Shown one piece after another: positions 16,391 through 26,757 of a stretch of 64,000 nucleotides of DNA. How positions within the stretch are numbered: position 1 is the stretch's first letter; every line of letters begins with the position of its first letter. This stretch comes from 73-13 sp035555435 (lineage in GTDB: Bacteria > Actinomycetota > Actinomycetes > Actinomycetales > Microbacteriaceae). Below the pieces are notes generated by a model. The model did no database searches, had not been told where the DNA came from, and saw nothing but the letters and a program-made list of their open reading frames with translations. The stretch covers positions 61,326 to 125,325 of the forward strand of contig DATMGN010000029.1 of the NCBI GenBank assembly GCA_035555435.1, given 5' to 3'. A program made the translations under genes and the position numbers.

Positions 16391-17266
16391 ATGGCCACCG
16401 GCAGAATCACCCAGATGGGCTACGTCGCCCTGCGTACGCGAGACCTCACGGCCTCGATCAAGGACGCGACCGAGGTCTTCGGGCTGCGGCTCAGCGGCAA
16501 CGACAGCCGCAAGGCGTTCCTCTCCGCCGCCGACACCCACCACGAGCTCGTCTACATCCAGGACGACGCCGATACCGCCGACCACTTCGGCGTCATCGCC
16601 CCCGACCTCGCCGAGCTCGAGGCGATCCGGGCCAAGGTCGACCGCGCCGGCTACCGGATCGTCAGCGAGCAGCCGATCGAGGACCACATCGAGCAGGGCT
16701 TCGCCTTCGTCGGGCCCGAGGGCTACACGTGGCAGGTCTACACGCCGGTGCGCTGGTACGACCGTCGGGCGGGCGAGTTCGGTCCCGACCGCTACGGCCA
16801 CATCAACATCCGCGCGCTCGACTCCGTCGCCATGACGAAGTTCCTCATCGACACGTTCGAGATGCGCGTGTCCGACCGCATCGGTCACGACGCCGCGTTC
16901 TTCCTGCGCTGCAGCACGGAGCACCACGCCGTCGCGGTCGCGAAGTCCGATCGGACGGCGCTGCACCACCACGCCTGGCTCACCCAGTCGATCGTCGACC
17001 TCGGCCGGCTCGGTGACCGACTCGCCCGTCGCGGTCGCCGACTGCTCTGGGGTCCGCTGCGCCACGGCGCCGGGCACAACATCGCCGCGTACTACGTCGA
17101 GCCGAACGGTACCGTCGTCGAGCTGTACACGGATATGGAGCATATTTACGACGATGCCCGCGAACCGATCGTGTGGTCGGACGATGATTCGTACTGGATC
17201 AACCAGTGGGATGGTCTGACCCAGCCATCGGTCCGCTCCTTCGGGACGGTGCCGTTCCAGCGCTGA
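16391..17266 (+). CDS. Extradiol ring-cleavage dioxygenase (VOC superfamily)
   Basis: 291 aa with two vicinal-oxygen-chelate modules, as in type I extradiol dioxygenases. The C-terminal module holds the likely iron ligands H137 (YGHINIRAL), one of H192-H194 (LHHHAWLTQS) and E244 (GTVVELYTDME). These are the right order and spacing for catechol 2,3-dioxygenase-type enzymes. It would cleave a catechol made by the MhpA-like hydroxylase next to the two hydroxyls. The ATG at 16391 has GAGGAG upstream. An open frame continues upstream through the regulator gene but is a shadow. Confidence 0.9.
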   Translation: MATGRITQMGYVALRTRDLTASIKDATEVFGLRLSGNDSRKAFLSAADTHHELVYIQDDADTADHFGVIAPDLAELEAIRAKVDRAGYRIVSEQPIEDHIEQGFAFVGPEGYTWQVYTPVRWYDRRAGEFGPDRYGHINIRALDSVAMTKFLIDTFEMRVSDRIGHDAAFFLRCSTEHHAVAVAKSDRTALHHHAWLTQSIVDLGRLGDRLARRGRRLLWGPLRHGAGHNIAAYYVEPNGTVVELYTDMEHIYDDAREPIVWSDDDSYWINQWDGLTQPSVRSFGTVPFQR

Positions 17267-17295
17267 GGTGCCCCGCACGCCCCGAGGAGAACGCC

Positions 17296-17874
17296 ATGAC
17301 CGAGTCCCGCGCGCCGAAGCTGCCGGCCGCTGAGCTGAGTCCGCGCCAGCGCGAGCTCTACGACCTCTTCACGACGGGTCCGCGGGCGAGGCCCGACAAC
17401 CCGTTCCGCCTCTATGACGACGACGGCCACCTCACGGGACCGCCGTCGGCCTGGGTGCTGAGCCCCGAGATCGGGCACGCGCTCGAGCAGTTCGGCGGTC
17501 AGATGCGCTGGGGGATCCACACGTCGGGGCAGACGCGCGAGGCGGTCATCCTCGCGGTCGCCTACGACGCGGACAGCCCGTTCGAGCTGTTCGCGCACGA
17601 GCCGGCGGGGCGGGCCGAGGGCTTCTCGGAGGAGGACCTCGCGGCGCTGCGCGGGGGCCGCGCACCCGATGGCGCGAGCGAGGAGACACGGGCGGCGCAC
17701 GCGCTCGCGCTCGAGCTCATCCGCACCCGCGCGGTCTCCGACGAGTCCTGGGCGGCGGCGGTCGCGGTGCTGAGCCTGCCGGTCGTCTTCGAGATCGTCA
17801 CGCTCGTCGGCTACTACCAGCTCGTCGCCCTCACCCTCTCCGCCTTCCGCATTCTGCCTCCAGTGCGAGACTGA
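17296..17874 (+). CDS. Carboxymuconolactone decarboxylase-family protein
   Basis: 192 aa, AhpD-like fold. The family core is SGQTREAVILAVAYDADSPFELFAHEPAGRAEGFS, with the conserved RE, E, H and G but without the CxxC of AhpD peroxidases. Proteins of this kind often accompany aromatic catabolic genes; some are decarboxylases or hydrolases, others have no known reaction. The ATG at 17296 has GAGGAG upstream. It is third in the rightward arm, 29 nt after the dioxygenase, and ends 4 nt before the ABC exporter start. Confidence 0.85.
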   Translation: MTESRAPKLPAAELSPRQRELYDLFTTGPRARPDNPFRLYDDDGHLTGPPSAWVLSPEIGHALEQFGGQMRWGIHTSGQTREAVILAVAYDADSPFELFAHEPAGRAEGFSEEDLAALRGGRAPDGASEETRAAHALALELIRTRAVSDESWAAAVAVLSLPVVFEIVTLVGYYQLVALTLSAFRILPPVRD

Positions 17875-17878
17875 GCGT

Positions 17879-19726
17879 GTGTCGGTACCGGGTGGTGGCG
17901 GTGGCAGCGCCCGCGCGCGCCGCGGCGGCCGCATCGGCGCCTCGGGCCTGCGCCCGGCCGCGTACCTGCGCGCCGCCCGCGACATCGCGAAGCTCACCTG
18001 GCAGGCGACGCCGGGCACGATCGTGCTGCAGTTCGCCGGCGCGGTCATCACCGCGGTCCTGCCGATCGTCACGACCTGGTTCGCGGCGCTCACGACGACG
18101 GCGCTCGCGGCCGCGTTCGCGGGTGATCCCGAGGCGGGCGGCGAGGCGATCCTCTATGTCATCATCACGGCGGTCCTCGGCCTGCTGCTGACCGGTTGGC
18201 GTTCGCTCGAGCAGTACGTGCAGCGCATCAGCCGCTACACGCTCGAGGCGAAGGTCAGCGACATCATGTACGAGCGCTTCCTCTCGCTCGACTTCTGGCG
18301 CTACGACGACAAGGAGACGATCGACGTCTACGACCGGGCGCAGCAGTTCTCGCAGTTCTACACGCAGGCGTTCCAGACCCTGTCGCGGATGCTGAGCCAG
18401 ATCATCACGCTCGTGACCTGTGTCGTGGCGCTCGTCCTCGTCGGCTGGTGGCTCGCGCTCATCCTCGTCGCGGCGATCATCCCGGGCGTGTGGATCCAGT
18501 TCCGCCTCAGTCGCGCGCAGGTGCGGCACTGGAACTCGACGATCGAGCTGCGCCGGCAGAAGACGACGATCGAGCGGGCGATGTTCCAGCCGGAGCACAT
18601 CGCGGAGCTGCGGCTCTACGGGATCGTGCGCCACCTCCTGGACCTGCGCCAGCAGCTGCGGGATCTGGACGAACGCCAGCGGATCGAGTTCGAGCGCCGC
18701 TACATCCCCCTGCGCCTGCTCGCCGACTTCATCGAGCTCATCGCCGAGGTGGGCTCGCTCATCTGGGTCGTGCTCCAGATCATCGCCCGGCAGCAGCCGG
18801 TCGGGCAGTTCCTCTACGTGCAGCAGATCGTCTCGCGCGCGCTGACGGCGATGAACTCGTTCGTCACGGAGATCTCGGCGCTCGACGAGCAGCTCGCCAA
18901 CGTCGGGGATTATCAGGCGTTCATGGGCCTGCCGACCCGGCAGGGCGGCACGCGCGTGCTGTCGGGGCCGCCGAGCGTCATCGAGTTCGAGGACGTGTCG
19001 TTCCACTACCCGAACAACGAGCGCGAGGTCCTCTCGCGCGTGTCGCTGCGGATCGAGCGCGGCCAGCGGGTCGCGGTCGCGGGGGAGAACGGCGCGGGCA
19101 AGTCGACGCTCATCAAGCTCATGAGCGGCCTGTACCAGCCGACGTCGGGCCGGGTGCTCATCGACGGCGTCGACCTGCGCGAGTACTCGACCGACTCGTG
19201 GCACGAGCAGCTCGCGGTCCTCCAGCAGGACTACCTCGCCTACACGTTCGCCTCGGCGGAGGACAACGTGCGCTTCGGTGACGTCGAGCGCCCCTTCACT
19301 CGCGAGGCGTTCGAGGAGGCGCTGCGCAAGGCGGAGGCGCGGGAGATCATCGAAGGCCTGCCGAAGGGGCCCGAGACGTACGTGCACCCGTGGATGGCGC
19401 ACGAGGACGGCACCCGGGGGGTGGACCTGTCGGGCGGCCAGTGGCAGCGGATCGCGCTTGCGCGCAACTTCTACCGGGACGCGCCGATCATCATCCTCGA
19501 CGAGCCGACGTCGGCGATCGACGCGCTCGCGGAGGCGCGCATCTTCAACCACCTGTTCGCCGCCGACGGCCGCACGGTCGTCATCATCAGTCATCGCCTG
19601 ACGACGATCCAGCGCGCGGACGTCATCTTCATGCTGCAGCACGGCCGCATCGTGGAGACGGGGACGGCGGCGGAGCTCATCGAGCGGCGCGGCGAGTTCC
19701 ACACCATGTTCGCCTCGCAACTCTGA
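17879..19726 (+). CDS. ABC exporter, fused permease and ATPase
   Basis: 615 aa. An N-terminal membrane domain with about six helices (about 50-340) is fused to an ATPase domain. The ATPase has Walker A GENGAGKST (about 401-409), signature LSGGQWQRIALARNF (about 516-530) and Walker B IIILDEPTSAID. This is a half-transporter exporter that should dimerise; the exported substrate is unknown. The GTG at 17879 is close behind the decarboxylase-like gene, so it may belong to the catabolic transcript. The start is weakly supported: there is a glycine-rich N-terminus and no strong ribosome-binding site. Confidence 0.9.
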   Translation: MSVPGGGGGSARARRGGRIGASGLRPAAYLRAARDIAKLTWQATPGTIVLQFAGAVITAVLPIVTTWFAALTTTALAAAFAGDPEAGGEAILYVIITAVLGLLLTGWRSLEQYVQRISRYTLEAKVSDIMYERFLSLDFWRYDDKETIDVYDRAQQFSQFYTQAFQTLSRMLSQIITLVTCVVALVLVGWWLALILVAAIIPGVWIQFRLSRAQVRHWNSTIELRRQKTTIERAMFQPEHIAELRLYGIVRHLLDLRQQLRDLDERQRIEFERRYIPLRLLADFIELIAEVGSLIWVVLQIIARQQPVGQFLYVQQIVSRALTAMNSFVTEISALDEQLANVGDYQAFMGLPTRQGGTRVLSGPPSVIEFEDVSFHYPNNEREVLSRVSLRIERGQRVAVAGENGAGKSTLIKLMSGLYQPTSGRVLIDGVDLREYSTDSWHEQLAVLQQDYLAYTFASAEDNVRFGDVERPFTREAFEEALRKAEAREIIEGLPKGPETYVHPWMAHEDGTRGVDLSGGQWQRIALARNFYRDAPIIILDEPTSAIDALAEARIFNHLFAADGRTVVIISHRLTTIQRADVIFMLQHGRIVETGTAAELIERRGEFHTMFASQL

Positions 19727-19768
19727 GGCGTGGTCGGCACCGCCTCGCAGCGGGCGTAGGGTCGAGCG

Positions 19769-21244
19769 GTGTCATCCGCCGTCGGACTGCGCTCGGAGCG
19801 CGGGCCCATCCTCGCCGCGATGATGCTCGCGACGGCGCTCATCGCGATCGACACGACGGTGCTCGCGACCGCGGTGCCGGCCGTCGTGAAGGATCTCGGC
19901 GGCTTCGAGGCCTTCCCGTGGCTGTTCTCGATCTACCTGCTCACGATGACCGTGCTCGTGCCCGTCTACTCGAAGCTCGCGGACACGATCGGGCGCCGGC
20001 CGCTCATGCTGTTCGGGATCGCGGTCTTCCTCGTCGCGTCGATCCTCTGCGGCTTCGCGTGGGACATGCCCTCGCTCATCATCTTCCGCGCGCTGCAGGG
20101 CATCGGCGCGGGCGCGATCCAGCCGCTCACGATCACCGTCATCGGCGACATCTACTCGATCGAGGAGCGCGCGCGGATCCAGGGGTACATCGGGAGCGTG
20201 TGGGCGGCGGCCTCGATCATCGGCCCGACGCTCGGCGCGATCTTCTCCGAGCTCGATGCGTGGCGCTGGATCTTCTTCATCAACATCCCGCTGTGCCTCA
20301 TCGCCGGCTGGCTGGTGCTCCGCAACCTCAAGGAGTCGCTGCCGAAGCGCCGCCACCGCATCGACTATCTCGGCGCGATCCTGCTGACCCTGGGGCTCAC
20401 GGCGCTCGTGCTCGCGATCCTCGAGGGCGGTCACGCGTGGGCATGGGACTCGTGGGAGAGCTTCGCCCTGTTCGGCGGCTCGGGGCTCGCGCTCATCGCG
20501 TTCTTCTGGACAGAACGCCATGCTGCCGAGCCGGTCCTGCCGCTCGCCATCTTCCGCCGGCCGGTCATCGCGGCGTCGACGTCGATCGGCTTCGTCTTCG
20601 GGGTCGCGCTCATCGGCCTGACGGCGTACACCCCGACGTATCTCCAGGTCGGGGCGGGCGTCTCGCCGTTCATCGGCGGGCTCGCGCTCGCCGCGATGCT
20701 GCTCGGCTGGCCGATCGCCTCGGCGATCTCGGGCCGGCTGTTCCTGACCCGGGGCTTCCGGTTCACGATCGGGCTCGGCGCGGTCCTCGCGCTCGCGGGG
20801 GCGATCGGGCTCGCCGCGACGGCGAGCGTCCCGAACCCGTGGCTCGTCGCCGGCATGAGCCTCGTGATCGGCTTCGGTTTCGGCTGGTGCGCCGCTCCGA
20901 CGCTCGTCGCGGCGCAGGCGAGCGTCCCGTGGGAGGAGCGGGCGGTCGCGACGGGCACGATCATGTTCAGCCGCTCGTTCGGCCAGGCGATCGGCGCGGC
21001 GATCCTCGGCGCGGTCGCGAACTCGGTCATCGCCGCCCACGGCGGCGACTCGACGGACCCGGGGACGATCATCGCGGCGAGCACCGCCGTCTTCGTCGCG
21101 GTCGCCGCGGTGCTGGTCCTGCACTTCGGGCTCGCGCTGGCGTTCCCGAGCCAGCGCCGGCTCACGTCGACGGCGGGCTGGGCCGCCTCTTCGCTCACGG
21201 CGCGCGTCGCGGACGGCACCCCGGACGCGCCGGTGCGGGACTAG
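19769..21244 (+). CDS. MFS transporter, DHA2/EmrB-QacA type
   Basis: 491 aa with about 14 membrane helices. The signature for 14-TM drug:H+ antiporters is visible: the early acidic stretch LIAIDTTVLATAVPAV, then SIYLLTMTVLVPVYSKLADTIGRRP and the GAGAIQPL region. Such pumps export hydrophobic compounds. The GTG at 19769 lies 6 nt after TAGGGT (19757-19762), so it has its own leaderless promoter rather than depending on the ABC gene. Confidence 0.93.
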   Translation: MSSAVGLRSERGPILAAMMLATALIAIDTTVLATAVPAVVKDLGGFEAFPWLFSIYLLTMTVLVPVYSKLADTIGRRPLMLFGIAVFLVASILCGFAWDMPSLIIFRALQGIGAGAIQPLTITVIGDIYSIEERARIQGYIGSVWAAASIIGPTLGAIFSELDAWRWIFFINIPLCLIAGWLVLRNLKESLPKRRHRIDYLGAILLTLGLTALVLAILEGGHAWAWDSWESFALFGGSGLALIAFFWTERHAAEPVLPLAIFRRPVIAASTSIGFVFGVALIGLTAYTPTYLQVGAGVSPFIGGLALAAMLLGWPIASAISGRLFLTRGFRFTIGLGAVLALAGAIGLAATASVPNPWLVAGMSLVIGFGFGWCAAPTLVAAQASVPWEERAVATGTIMFSRSFGQAIGAAILGAVANSVIAAHGGDSTDPGTIIAASTAVFVAVAAVLVLHFGLALAFPSQRRLTSTAGWAASSLTARVADGTPDAPVRD

Positions 21245-21263
21245 CGTGCGGCAGACTCGGGGC

Positions 21264-21956
21264 ATGACCGCTTCGCAGGCAGAGGATCGCGCCGGGCTGC
21301 CGGAGCCGGGCGAGCACCCGGAGCTCGAGCAGCTCATCGCCGTCCTGGAGCATCTGCGGGCGCCGGGCGGCTGCGCGTGGGACCGCGAGCAGACGCACGC
21401 CTCCCTCGTGCGCTACCTCGTGGAGGAGACGCACGAGCTCGTCGAGGCGATCGAGGCGGGCGACGACGACGAGCTCGTCGAGGAGCTCGGCGACGTGCTC
21501 TACCAGGTCGTGTTCCACGCCGACATCGCGGCGGAGGAGGGGCGGTTCACACTCGAGGACGTCGCGCGGCGCATGCGCCGCAAGATGGTGGGGCGCCACC
21601 CGCACGTCTTCGGGGACGCGGTCGCCGACACGGCCGACGCGGTGACGGCGCGCTGGGACGAGCTGAAGCGCACGGAGAAGCCGCATCGGGACTCGGTGCT
21701 CGACGGCGTGCCGAAGGGCATGCCCGCGCTCGCGCTCGCCGACAAGCTCCTCGGCAAGGCGCAGCAGGTCGGGGTCGGCCGCGCCCCCGCGGAGGTCGCG
21801 GCCGACGAGGAGCGGCTCGGCGACGCGCTCCTCGGGATTGTCGCTGGCGCGCGCGCCGCGGGGCTCGATCCCGAGCGGGCGCTGCGCGGCGCGATCCGGC
21901 GGCTCGAGGACGACGTGCGCGCGGCGGAGACGCGCCGCCGCGGCGACTCGGCGTGA
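21264..21956 (+). CDS. mazG: MazG nucleoside triphosphate pyrophosphohydrolase
   Basis: 230 aa. MazG hydrolyses (d)NTPs to the monophosphates and helps in stress survival. The four-helix metal site is visible in VEETHELVEAIEAG and ELVEELGDVLYQVVFHADI (ExxE..ExxD). A weaker second half contains RWDELKRTEKPH and LADKLLGKAQQVG. I start it at ATG 21264, 6 nt after CAGACT; an in-frame GTG at 21246 would overlap another promoter-like hexamer. Its position a few genes before eno is common in actinobacteria. Confidence 0.93.
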   Translation: MTASQAEDRAGLPEPGEHPELEQLIAVLEHLRAPGGCAWDREQTHASLVRYLVEETHELVEAIEAGDDDELVEELGDVLYQVVFHADIAAEEGRFTLEDVARRMRRKMVGRHPHVFGDAVADTADAVTARWDELKRTEKPHRDSVLDGVPKGMPALALADKLLGKAQQVGVGRAPAEVAADEERLGDALLGIVAGARAAGLDPERALRGAIRRLEDDVRAAETRRRGDSA

Positions 21957-21968
21957 CACGATAGGCGG

Positions 21969-23279
21969 ATGAGCGTCGCCGGGGTGGCGCTCGTCGGCCG
22001 ATCCGGCGAGCTCGCGACGCTTGACGCCGCCCTCGACGCGGCCGAGTCGGGGCGCTTCCAGGCGGTCGTCGTCTCGGGTGAGGCGGGCATCGGCAAGACC
22101 CGGCTCATCGACGAGTTCGCGCGTCGGCACGCGCAGCGCGCCCTCGTGCTCATCGGCCACGCGGAGGATCCGGGATCCGGCCCGCTCCCGTTCGCCGTCA
22201 TGACGGGTTTGCTCCGCGACATCGACCGGGTGCTCGCCGATCGGCGGCCGGAGCTGCCGACCGAGATAGAACGCCAGCTCGCGGCCCTGCGTGACGGCCA
22301 GTGGACCTCGGTGAGTGCCGAGGTGGACTCCCGCCGACTGCTCGGCGGCTTCGTCCAGCTCGTCGACACGGCGGCCGCGGGCCGACCGATCGTCATCGTC
22401 CTCGACGACCTGCAGTGGGCCGACCCGAGCACCCTCGAGACGCTGCGCTTCCTCGTCCCGCGACTGCAGGAGGTCCGCCTGCTCGCCGTCATCGCGTTCC
22501 GCAGCGACGCCGTCGACGCCGGCCACCCGGTCTCTGGCCTGCTCGCAGAGTTCTCTCGCCGGCGCCACGCCGACCGGGTCGAGCTGGGACCGCTCGACGA
22601 GCCCGCGGTCGCCGCGCTCGCCGGCGCTGTCCTCGGCCGCGAGGCGACGGCGCAGGAGCGGGCGCTCATCGCCGCGCGCAGCGACGGCATCCCGCTCTAC
22701 GTCGAGGAGGTCGCCGCGCACCTCGGCGAGAGCCTCCCGCCGACGCTGCGCGAGCTGCTCATGCTCCGCTACGTCGCGCTCGGTCCCGCCGCACGCAGCG
22801 TCCTGCGGGTCGTCGCCGAGGCCGGCAGCGTCGTGCCGCACGAGCTCGTCGCGGCCGCGCTCCCGCTCGACGCGCACGAGCTCGACGCCGCCGTCCGCGA
22901 GGCGGTCGCGGCCCGCGTGCTCGTCGCCGAGCCGGGCGGCTACCGGTTCCGCCACACGCTCATGCGCGAGTCGGTGCGCGAGGAGCTCGTGCCGGGGGAG
23001 CGCTCGCGCATCCACGCGGCGGTCGAGGCCGCGGAGCGGGGCGAGCGCGGCGACGCGCGCGATCGGGCGGAGCGGATCGCGCGCGCGACGGGTCGTGCGG
23101 AGCGGCTGTCGCCGCGCGAGCTCGAGGTGCTCGACGCGATTGCCGAGGGGCTCAGCAACGCGCGGATCGCGGCACGTCTGTACATCAGCGAGAAGACCGT
23201 CTCGGTCCATGTCTCCGCGATCCTGCGCAAGCTCGGCGCGGCCTCGCGCACCGAAGCGGTGTACAAGTCGCGCGTGTAG
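21969..23279 (+). CDS. Short LAL-type regulator: AAA ATPase fused to LuxR HTH
   Basis: 436 aa. The N-terminal STAND/AAA ATPase has Walker A GEAGIGKT (37-44) and Walker B VLDDLQWADP (about 142-151). The C-terminal LuxR-type HTH (about 375-432) reads RLSPRELEVLDAIAEGLSNA then ISEKTVSVHVSAILRKLGA. Full LAL/MalT-like proteins are about 850-950 aa with a long helical repeat region between these parts. Here ATPase and HTH are joined by only about 40 residues (AAVEAAERGERGDARDRAER), as if the sensor region had been deleted in frame. Targets are unknown. The gene follows mazG by 12 nt, with a CACGAT hexamer 6 nt before the ATG. Confidence 0.88.
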   Translation: MSVAGVALVGRSGELATLDAALDAAESGRFQAVVVSGEAGIGKTRLIDEFARRHAQRALVLIGHAEDPGSGPLPFAVMTGLLRDIDRVLADRRPELPTEIERQLAALRDGQWTSVSAEVDSRRLLGGFVQLVDTAAAGRPIVIVLDDLQWADPSTLETLRFLVPRLQEVRLLAVIAFRSDAVDAGHPVSGLLAEFSRRRHADRVELGPLDEPAVAALAGAVLGREATAQERALIAARSDGIPLYVEEVAAHLGESLPPTLRELLMLRYVALGPAARSVLRVVAEAGSVVPHELVAAALPLDAHELDAAVREAVAARVLVAEPGGYRFRHTLMRESVREELVPGERSRIHAAVEAAERGERGDARDRAERIARATGRAERLSPRELEVLDAIAEGLSNARIAARLYISEKTVSVHVSAILRKLGAASRTEAVYKSRV

Positions 23280-23306
23280 CGCCCGCGCTGCTGAGAGAAT
23301 CGTCGG

Positions 23307-24596
23307 GTGGCGAGCCAAGTGAACCCGCCCCGCGGGATGCGGGACTTCCTCCCGGCGGACAAGGCCAGGCGCGAGGCGATCCTCGCGGTCATCCGCGCGA
23401 GCTACCGTGCGCACGGCTTCGCCGAGATCGAGACGCCGGTCGCGGAGGACGCCGAGCGCCTGCACGCGGGACTCGGCGGGGACAACGAGAAGCTCGCGTT
23501 CGCGATCATGCGCCGCGGGCTGACGACGCAGGACCTCGCCGCCGCCGCGGCCCCGCTCGAGCTCGCCGACCTCGGCCTGCGCTTCGACCTGACGGTCCCG
23601 CTCGCGCGCTTCTACGCGAGCCACCGCGCGGAGCTGCCGACGCCGTTCCGCGCGATCCAGATCGCGCCCGTCTGGCGTGCGGAGCGCCCGCAGAAGGGCC
23701 GCTTCCGCCAGTTCGTCCAGTGCGACATCGACATCATCGGCGAGGCCGGCGCGCTCGCCGAGGTCGAGCTGCTCACCGCCACCGCGGCGACGCTGCGTGC
23801 GCTCGGCGTCACGGGCTTCACGATCCGCGTCAACGACCGCCGTCTGCTCACCGCGATGCTCGACTCCTTCGGCTTCGCGCCCGAGGAGCGCGACGGCGTG
23901 CTCATCACGGTCGACAAGCTCGACAAGGTCGGGGTCGACGGCGTCGTCGCCGAGCTCGCCGAGCGCGGGTCCACGCCGTCCGCCGTCGAGGCGCTGCGGG
24001 CATTCCTGCTGCGGCCGGAGACGCTCGAGTACCGGCCCTTCGGGGAGGGCCAGATCCGCAAGGCGCTGCCGGCGGGCCTCGAGCACCCCGCGATCGCGGA
24101 GCTCGCGGCGATCGGCGAGGCGGTCATCGCCGCTACCGGCGGACAGGAGCAGGTCGTGCGCTACGACCCCTGGCTCGTGCGCGGGATGGGTTACTACACG
24201 GGCCCCATCTTCGAGGTCGTGCACCCGGGCCTCGGCTACAGCTTCGGCGGCGGCGGCCGCTACGACGGCATGATCGGGCGCTTCCTCGGCGAGGACGTCC
24301 CGGCGGCCGGCATCTCGCTCGGCTTCGAACGCCTCGTCGACCTCGTCGACCTCGCCGCCGACGCCGGTCAGCACGCGATCGCGGTCGTCTACGACGTGGC
24401 CGCGCCGCCCGCCCTCGTCGTCGCGGCGCGCGACCGGTTCGTCGCCGAGGGCCGCGAGGTGCGGCTGGTGCGTCGCCCCAAGCAGCTCGGCAAGGCGCTC
24501 GATGCGCTCGCGGCGGACGGCGTGGGCGAGTTCGTGCTCGTCGACGCCGCATCGGACCCCGCCGCGCTCGAGCCGCGCCCCCTCGCGACCTCCTGA
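23307..24596 (+). CDS. hisS: Histidine--tRNA ligase
   Basis: 429 aa class II synthetase charging tRNA-His. Motif 1 region NPPRGMRDFLP is at the N-terminus. Motif 2 is in QIAPVWRAERPQKGRFRQF. The histidine-specific block VRGMGYYTGPIFEV and motif 3 GGGGRYDGMI...GISLGFERL follow. A short anticodon-binding domain ends the protein. The GTG at 23307 lies 6 nt after GAGAAT (23295-23300), so it is probably leaderless. Confidence 0.97.
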   Translation: MASQVNPPRGMRDFLPADKARREAILAVIRASYRAHGFAEIETPVAEDAERLHAGLGGDNEKLAFAIMRRGLTTQDLAAAAAPLELADLGLRFDLTVPLARFYASHRAELPTPFRAIQIAPVWRAERPQKGRFRQFVQCDIDIIGEAGALAEVELLTATAATLRALGVTGFTIRVNDRRLLTAMLDSFGFAPEERDGVLITVDKLDKVGVDGVVAELAERGSTPSAVEALRAFLLRPETLEYRPFGEGQIRKALPAGLEHPAIAELAAIGEAVIAATGGQEQVVRYDPWLVRGMGYYTGPIFEVVHPGLGYSFGGGGRYDGMIGRFLGEDVPAAGISLGFERLVDLVDLAADAGQHAIAVVYDVAAPPALVVAARDRFVAEGREVRLVRRPKQLGKALDALAADGVGEFVLVDAASDPAALEPRPLATS

Positions 24597-24655
24597 AAAT
24601 CGGAGGCGACGGCTGTCCTAGGATTGGGTGTCCGCCGCCCCGAGAAGGAGAGCCC

Positions 24656-25936
<1,281 letters not shown>

Positions 25937-25980
25937 TTGAGGCCTGTTTGCGAGTGGCTGCTTGCGGACGTCCAGGAAGC

Positions 25981-26001
25981 GGCTGATACGCTGGATCAGC
26001 C
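25981..26001. terminator. Small hairpin after eno
   Basis: GGCTGAT and ATCAGCC are perfect 7-bp arms around a 7-nt loop, 45 nt after the eno stop. It could end eno transcripts; no U-tract is present. The rest of 25937-26052 shows nothing else I can support. Confidence 0.4.
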
Positions 26002-26052
26002 CGATCGGGGCGTCGTCGTTTCGGCGCCGGACCCGGTCGTGCGCCACAAAGC

Positions 26053-26706
26053 ATGAAGCGCCTACTCACGATTTTCGCCGCCTCGGCCCTGGTCATCGGG
26101 GTCAGCCTCCCGGCGGCAGCCCTCTCGAAGCCGGACACGTCAGCTGCGAGCCTCCAGGTGACCCCTGGCGTGGCCGCGGACAACGAGCAGGGTCTCGACG
26201 TCGTCGTCGCCGCGGAGGGCATGGCAGAACGCGATCTCTACGCCGCCGAGCCGAAGCCCGTCGTCGAGGTCTCGGCGTCCTACGCCTCGGGTTCCTACTC
26301 GGGTCCGATCCCGGACGCATTCCTCGGGATGTTCCACGTCTGGCCGGTCCCGGGCGGTTCGCTCGCGGACGGCTACGGCTATCGCGACGGCGGAGAGTTC
26401 CACGGCGGCATCGACGTGCTCGCGCCGGGCGGCACGCCGATCGTCGCGGTCGGCGCCGGCACGGTCGTCCAGATCGACTACGGAGGGGGCTGGGGCCAGT
26501 ACGTCAAGATCGACCACGGCCAGGGCGTCCAGACGCTGTACGCGCACATGATCGCCGGCTCGCCGACGGTCTCGCCCGGCCAGTTCGTCGAGGCGGGCCA
26601 GCTCATCGGCTACGTCGGCGCCACCGGCTACGCGACGACGACGCACTGCCACCTCGAGGTGTGGATGAACGGCGGCCGGGTCGACCCGCTCGGCTTCTTC
26701 GCCTGA
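26053..26706 (+). CDS. Secreted M23 (LytM-type) peptidase
   Basis: 217 aa. A signal peptide is clear (MKRLLTIFAASALVIGVSLPAAA). After a low-complexity linker, the M23 domain (about 95-215) has the zinc motif HGGID (H117, D121) and the second motif HCHLEVW (H198, H200), so the key ligands are present. It should cut peptidoglycan cross-links outside the membrane. The ATG at 26053 lacks a strong ribosome-binding site. It stands between eno and the DivIC-like gene, consistent with a cell-wall or division role. Confidence 0.92.
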   Translation: MKRLLTIFAASALVIGVSLPAAALSKPDTSAASLQVTPGVAADNEQGLDVVVAAEGMAERDLYAAEPKPVVEVSASYASGSYSGPIPDAFLGMFHVWPVPGGSLADGYGYRDGGEFHGGIDVLAPGGTPIVAVGAGTVVQIDYGGGWGQYVKIDHGQGVQTLYAHMIAGSPTVSPGQFVEAGQLIGYVGATGYATTTHCHLEVWMNGGRVDPLGFFA

Positions 26707-26712
26707 GTCCGC

Positions 26713-26728
26713 AGCGGCTTCAGCCGCT
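26713..26728. terminator. Hairpin after the M23 peptidase gene
   Basis: AGCGGC, loop TTCA, GCCGCT: a compact 6-bp stem starting 7 nt after the stop codon and just before the next promoter. No U-tract follows. Confidence 0.5.
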
Positions 26729-26757
26729 CGTCAGGGGTGCCCTCTAGCCTGTAGGAC

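Noticed and set aside
17206..17295. Upstream in-frame extension of the carboxymuconolactone-decarboxylase-like gene
   Set aside because: It would overlap the dioxygenase 3' end. The ATG at 17296 has a good GAGGAG site and fits family length.
21195..24374. 1059-codon minus-strand open frame across mazG, the LuxR gene and hisS
   Set aside because: It spans three real genes on the other strand and has the same biased composition as other shadows.
25937..26052. Possible c-di-AMP riboswitch before the M23 peptidase
   Set aside because: Such peptidase genes are often under this riboswitch, but I see none of its conserved motifs and the leader is only about 115 nt.
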